Source of the DNA: Cristatella mucedo | Taxonomy: Eukaryota > Bryozoa > Phylactolaemata > Cristatellidae | Direction: 5' to 3' | DNA length: 64,000 nucleotides | NCBI GenBank assembly: GCA_009760855.2 | Contig: WPIO01000030.1 | Span: 1,479,001-1,543,000 of the forward strand | Shown: piece by piece, positions 59,881 through 64,000 of the stretch | How the letters are laid out: each line of letters starts with the position of its first letter | Position numbering within the stretch: the first letter of the stretch is position 1 | Program-made: the position numbers and the translations under genes | The notes under the pieces: generated by a model | Databases searched by the model: none | The model's input: the letters and a program-made list of their open reading frames with translations, nothing else | Told to the model about the DNA's origin: nothing

Positions 59881-60015
59881 TAATATAAAGTAACACATCT
59901 CCACGTATAACTCCACAAAGCCACAAATACTAGCAAGGGATGTTGTGCAGTAGAGTTTTCTAGTAGTGCACTCAAAGCCTGAGCTGCTTTCGGTACGAAT
60001 GCAGTAGTCAACTTA
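59881..60015 (-). mobile_element. LINE family B, 3' end
   Basis: On the minus strand, CCGAAAGCAGCTCAGGCTTT, GAGTGCACTACTAGAAAAC and GCTTTGTGGAGTTATACGTG match the family B consensus. 59366-59880 before it shows no recognised element. Confidence 0.78.
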
Positions 60016-60253
60016 CTTCAATCGGCTCCCTGCCCTTCGAAATAAATTAAAATTTGTGGTGATTGGGCATGCAGTTCGTATGCACCCCAAGTCTGGAAAT
60101 CCTCTCCGCTTTGCCACCACCTTGCATCTTTTAAGTCTCAGGTATAGACGGATCTGTTCCGGTTAGCATCACCTTGTCCCCAGTGAGCTTGTCTTTGTTG
60201 TTCCCATGTGCTTTTCGTGTTTACTTCGGCATGACTCAGTGCCAGATACTACT

Positions 60254-60802
60254 ACTAATAATAATAATAATAATAATGCACTTGATAAAGCACCCTCAGA
60301 GAACTTAATCTCTTTCTATGCGCTTTACATTTGCTGCAAAGGGAAATGCAATTGAATGGTAAGTAAAATCATACTTGAAAAACAAACAAAATGAATAATA
60401 TGGTTAGGGGTGACATGCACAGGATCAGCTGCAAATGTGGTTAGTGGCAGCATGCACAGTGTCAGCACGCATAAGCACATCAAGGACGAATCACAGGGAC
60501 CCACTTATATGCTGTCCTAAATAGGTGTGTTTTTAGGTTTCTTTTAAATGTTGTCAGGTCAGGGGATGTTCTGACGCAGGTCGGGAGGGAGTTCCAGGCT
60601 TTGGGAGCATATGAATTAAATGCACGGTCTCCAAAGGATTTGAGGTTTGTATGAGGTATTTGTAGACTGTTGGATTCCGAAAAGCGGGTGGTACGATGTT
60701 TGGCCTGGTGGGGGAGTAGATCTGAGAGATAGGCTGGAGCCATAGAATGAAGAAATCTAAAAGTGAGTGACAAAACCTTGGAAGTCAATCCGTTGCTTGA
60801 CT
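60254..60802 (-). mobile_element. LINE family A, 5'-truncated copy
   Basis: Tail at 60254-60330, then 3' UTR and RT C-terminal frame 60788-60480 with YLSDLLPHQAKHRTTRFSES and WNSLPTCVRTSPDLTTF, closely matching the 38.56-kb copy. It ends abruptly at GTCAATCCGTTGCTTGACT. Confidence 0.92.
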
Positions 60803-61299
60803 ACTAATGGAAGTACAACTAACCATTAGTCTTTTGTTTTTAATTCTTTTCAATTGAGCACATGGATAGAGATGAACTTTTCTTAGGCTACTATACAAGC
60901 GAACTGGCATTATTATTATTTTTATATCCATTGCCTGAGCAGAATGATGCATTTGGTAGCTAATCTCTTAATACTTTCATACTTGGTACTTTAATACTTC
61001 GGCACTCTTAATAATTTGTCCGAGCTGTACAGAGCCTGATACTATCTAGGAAATAACAAAAATGTCAAATGACTTGTATGGAGAAACCCAATTATGATCT
61101 TGTGCCAGGTTAGGAGACTGAGCTTTCTCTGCCACATTTATTGGCTATTGTCGGAGGCGTGTGGATCATTTTCCATTCGCCAGGTTGACTGCCTGGTTTG
61201 GAATCCGCGTGCCCCTAATTCTTCCAGTACAGAGGCGGTTTCGGCACATTGGCGAATGTAGTGCTGTCACACGCTTCAAAGCGTTAAAGTTGGCTGAAT
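60803..61299. other. No gene recognised; small SINE/LINE tail-like piece
   Basis: 60855-60930 (TAGAGATGAACTTTTCTTAGG, CTATACAAGCGAACTGGCAT, ATT repeats) looks like a degraded SINE family 2 or LINE tail. The rest is unexplained. Confidence 0.4.
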
Positions 61300-61800
61300 G
61301 CTGTGAAATAATAACGATAGTAATAACAATACATTTGTATTGCACCCTCAGAGGACTAAATCTCTTTCCTTGCAGTTGACACATGCTGTCAAGGAAGGAT
61401 GCTCGAAAGTTTACTAGTAACACGCCAGTGCCAGCATGCATAATATGGTTTGTAATAATACAAAGTGTAAACATGAAAATAGGGTTAATGTTAGCATTAA
61501 TAGTGTCAACCATAATATAGCACCCATAATAATACACTTGATAAAGCACCATCAGAACTAAATCTCTTTCTCTGAGCTTTACAGTCTTCGCAAAGAACCC
61601 ATAAGCACACACAGAACAAGTCACAAGAACCTAGCAAATGCCATGAGAAACAAGTGTTTTTAGCTTCATTTTAAATGCTGTCAAGTCAGGGGGTCAAGTC
61701 AGGTCGTGATATCAGTCGGGAAGGAGTTCTGTCAAGTCAGGTCGCGATATCAGTTGGGGTGGAGCTCTAGCAGGTTTGTTCGAGGCATCGCTAACCAATT
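61300..61800 (-). mobile_element. Two LINE family A tails of a variant subfamily
   Basis: 61312-61520 and 61524-61800 each begin on their 3' side with an ATA/ATT-type repeat and the complement of the tail. Around 61680-61760 a local duplication repeats GTCAAGTCAGGTCG.GATATCAGT. Diverged from the 38.56-kb copy. Confidence 0.7.
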
Positions 61801-61808
61801 TGAGTCAA

Positions 61809-62745
61809 CAACAATAATACATTTGATATAGCTCCCTCAGAGAACTCAGTCTCTTTCTGGGCACCTTAAGTTTGCTGCAAAGGTAGCACAATCGAACGGT
61901 TAGTGGTAGCATGCTCAATGGCAGCAAGAATAACATGGTTAGAGGTGACGGAAGAGTGGACTGAGCGATTCTTAGCCTTGTTAGGGCCTAGTACAAATAG
62001 ATAAACTGAAGTCAGAGAATGGAGGGAACTAATACTGAGTGACAGAACCTTGAAGTCTATGCGTTGCTTGACTGGGAGCCAGTGCAGGTCTGCAAGGAGT
62101 GGTGCGATGTGGCAACTGCAATGCTCAAAACGACAAGCCTAGCTTCAGAGTTTTTCCCCAACTGTAAGCTCCTGATTGCTTATTTCTGCTAGCAGTGAAT
62201 TACAAAAGTCGAGATGAGAGGTCACAAACGTATGAAAAAAAGATATAATAAAAATGACATTCATTTGTATAGCACCCCAAGAGAGCTTAATCTCTATTCC
62301 TTAATCTTAATTCTCTATAAATTCACATATGTCTCGGGGCTCGAGCTCACGATCTCAGCCAGACCTTGGTCAGGGCGAGCACCTTCACCGCTCGACCAAA
62401 CCAACTCGGTACTAACTTTTAAGTTGTATCCCTGACTAATCATGCCCAGATTTTAGCAAAATTTCTTAGCTGAAAGTCGGCAGACTTGAGTGCAGAGGTG
62501 TTGTGGTCGTTAAGTGAGAGGTTATTTTGTAACAAGACATCTAGAATGCATGCAGATACTACAGGAGGAGGTCCTGCTGGCGGAGCCGATTTTGAGCAGT
62601 CAGATTTCCATTTGTTGAGCCACACTTGGTGCTCCCATAGCAGCTAGTAAGTTGGTTTCATCCTCATTCAACTTTAGAAATTTTGTTGCCATTAATGTTC
62701 CGATGTTAGCAATACAAGTGACTGTAGCTAGGACTGTCAGGGGAT
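61809..62745 (-). mobile_element. LINE family A variant interrupted by a SINE
   Basis: 61809-62249 and 62412-62745 are consecutive parts of one minus-strand LINE (3' UTR, RT C-terminal part, then the region with the complement of CAGACTTGAGTGCAGAG). They are split by a family 2 SINE at 62250-62411. Confidence 0.75.
62250..62411 (-). mobile_element. tRNA-derived SINE, family 2, inserted in a LINE
   Basis: On the minus strand, CCGAGTTGGTTTGGTCGAGC and GGTGAAGGTGCTCGCC form the A-box region, GATCGTGAGCTCGAGCCCCG the B box, and AGAGATTAAGCTCTCTTGGG with GTGCTATACAAATGA the tail. Matches 16513-16658. Confidence 0.85.
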
Positions 62746-62749
62746 GATA

Positions 62750-63080
62750 ATAACAACAATAATAACAATGATAATAGTAATACATTTGTATAGCACCCTC
62801 AGATAACTTATTCTCTTTCTAGGTACTTATATTAGCTGCAAAGGAAGCATGATCAAATGATTAGTGGTAGCATGCTCAATGATAATAGTAATACATTTGT
62901 ATAGCACCCTCAGATAACTTATTCTCTTTCTAGGTACTTATATTAGCTGCAAAGGAAGCATGATCAAATGATTAGTGGTAGCATGCTCAATGATAACAAG
63001 CACAACATGGTTAGAGGTGACATGCACAGAGTCGGCAGGCAAATATGGTTAGTGGCAGCATTAGCACACAAAGGACATCA
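62750..63080 (-). mobile_element. LINE family A variant tail with internal duplication
   Basis: Minus-strand LINE 3' end; the complement of the tail (GTATAGCACCCTCAGATAAC) appears twice because of a 111-bp tandem duplication. Continues as 3' UTR to about 63080. Confidence 0.75.
62770..62991. repeat. 111-bp tandem duplication
   Basis: 62770-62880 is repeated at 62881-62991 with no visible difference (starts GATAATAGTAATACATTTGT, ends GGTAGCATGCTCAAT). Confidence 0.96.
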
Positions 63081-63099
63081 TCACATGGACATCTAAATG

Positions 63100-63200
63100 G
63101 TGTAGGTCAAGGTCATCGACTCGAGCCATGTAGCATATGTGAAGCCCCTGAATAGAGATTAAGTCCTGTTAGGGCGCTATACAAATGAATATTTTCTTAG
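63100..63200 (+). mobile_element. tRNA-derived SINE, family 2, 5'-truncated
   Basis: Keeps a degraded B box (TCATCGACTCGAGCC) and the tail AGAGATTAAGTCCTGTTAGG with GCGCTATACAAATGA. Confidence 0.75.
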
Positions 63201-63394
63201 AAGTGCTACAGCCAGCTTCTGCTCCAGGGCACCGGGGTCAGTGTCTAAGAGAATACCCACCCACGACCACCCATTAGATCACAGACACCACCTACAAGCT
63301 CCCAGTACCCATGGATGTGGATAAATATGTGCAAGGGTATCGTCAGGGGTACTGAGATCAGTAAGCAAAATCCAGCCTTTCTTTTTTGTGCTGC

Positions 63395-64000
63395 GAAGTC
63401 AACAATGGCTTGCACTTGACCACCCCTGCATTATGTCCTCGTTTTTTAAGTCATCTACTCATGATGTTTTGGCTTACGACCATTCCGGTTGCTTGGCAGA
63501 GACTCTGGCATTGCATGGTAGCAGTGGCAGACCTGTCCTTCAGAGCCATGCTTATGAGGAACCGTTCTTTCCTCGGAGAAGTTACTCAAGAGCGACCCGA
63601 TTACGGCGGTACCTCTGTGCTATCACAGTCCACGAAATTTCCTAATAATTTACCCTAAGAGTACCATCTGAGATCGTCAGCCGCCTTGCGATTTTTCACT
63701 TTTCATGGCCATCTCCGTACAGCGACATCATAACCACTCTTGTACCCTCAGAAAGGTGTGCCACTGGGGGTGTGTTCAAGTGACATAGCGAACGTTGCTA
63801 TGGCAGGGGCCGGTCTCAACAGGTCACGGAGACATTTGGGTACCTTAGCTCATCATGGGCTGAGGAATCGTCGGTGAAGAAATGGGCAAAAGATAGATTC
63901 TGCTGGATGACATTCAAGGGGGGGTGTCGGAATAGCCATGTGACCACGATTGCCCATCTGTTTACATGGGATGCGTTGACTCGGTTGGAAACGAAAGCAG
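63395..64000 (+). mobile_element. Repeat family D, 3' end of a probable LTR element, copy 2
   Basis: Matches 22740-23300 in opposite orientation (for example GGAGAAGTTACTCAAGAGCG against GGAGAAGTTGCTCGAGGGCG). Ends with CAAGGGGGGG (63917-63927) and then TGTCGGAATAGCCATGTGAC, a polypurine-tract/LTR-start layout. The LTR runs off the window. Frames 63386-63658 are open but unrecognised. Confidence 0.6.

Overview
This is nuclear DNA from an animal, probably an invertebrate. It holds spliced genes with many short introns, long dinucleotide microsatellites, and many copies of non-LTR retrotransposons of the CR1/L2 type, tRNA-derived SINEs, Tc1/mariner fragments and decayed LTR retroelements. I cannot place the species from the sequence alone.

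The main content is one complete gene on the minus strand, an orthologue of importin-9 (IPO9). It has 22 coding exons between 46183 (ATG) and 9924 (stop). I placed each exon by matching the conceptual translation to the known IPO9 family and by requiring splice sites and reading phase to agree. The 22 exons add up to 3120 nt, that is 1039 codons plus a stop, close to the roughly 1040 residues of vertebrate IPO9. Exons 1-5 lie in a compact block (46.2-44.9 kb) behind a GC-rich 5' flank. Exons 6-12 form a second block (38.3-36.0 kb). The remaining exons are spread over 32-9.9 kb by introns of 1.6-5.5 kb that are filled with transposon remains.

Region by region. 0-9.9 kb: a possible membrane-protein exon at the left edge, a (TA)n tract, Tc1-like remains, 3' ends of two LINE families, and SINEs. 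9.9-46.2 kb: IPO9; its introns hold LINE family A, LINE family B, Tc1/mariner pieces, a repeat ending in a polypurine tract plus TG, a 754-bp (CA)n tract (intron 12) and a (GA)n tract (intron 9). Intron 5 carries the best-preserved mobile element, a nearly full-length LINE of about 3.6 kb at 38.56-42.16 kb, antisense to IPO9 and itself inserted into an older LINE of another family. 46.2-48.5 kb: promoter-like flank, a SINE with a long palindrome, and two LTR-like segments in inverted orientation. 48.5-52.7 kb: a decayed LTR retrotransposon on the minus strand with gag, protease, RT, RNase H and integrase remains between diverged direct repeats. 52.7-57.2 kb: mostly unexplained, with LINE 3' ends and a few exon-like segments. 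57.2-64 kb: a cluster of LINE family A copies, SINEs nested in them, a 111-bp tandem duplication, and a second copy of the polypurine/TG repeat at the right edge.

The most interesting relations are these: a tRNA-derived SINE whose 3' end matches the tail of the resident LINEs, suggesting trans-mobilisation; a non-canonical GC-AG first intron in IPO9; simple repeats inside IPO9 introns that would be transcribed as long (UG)n or (CU)n RNA; and several nested insertions that give a relative age order for the repeat families. I found no CRISPR array, rRNA gene or genuine tRNA gene, and no undescribed multi-gene system.
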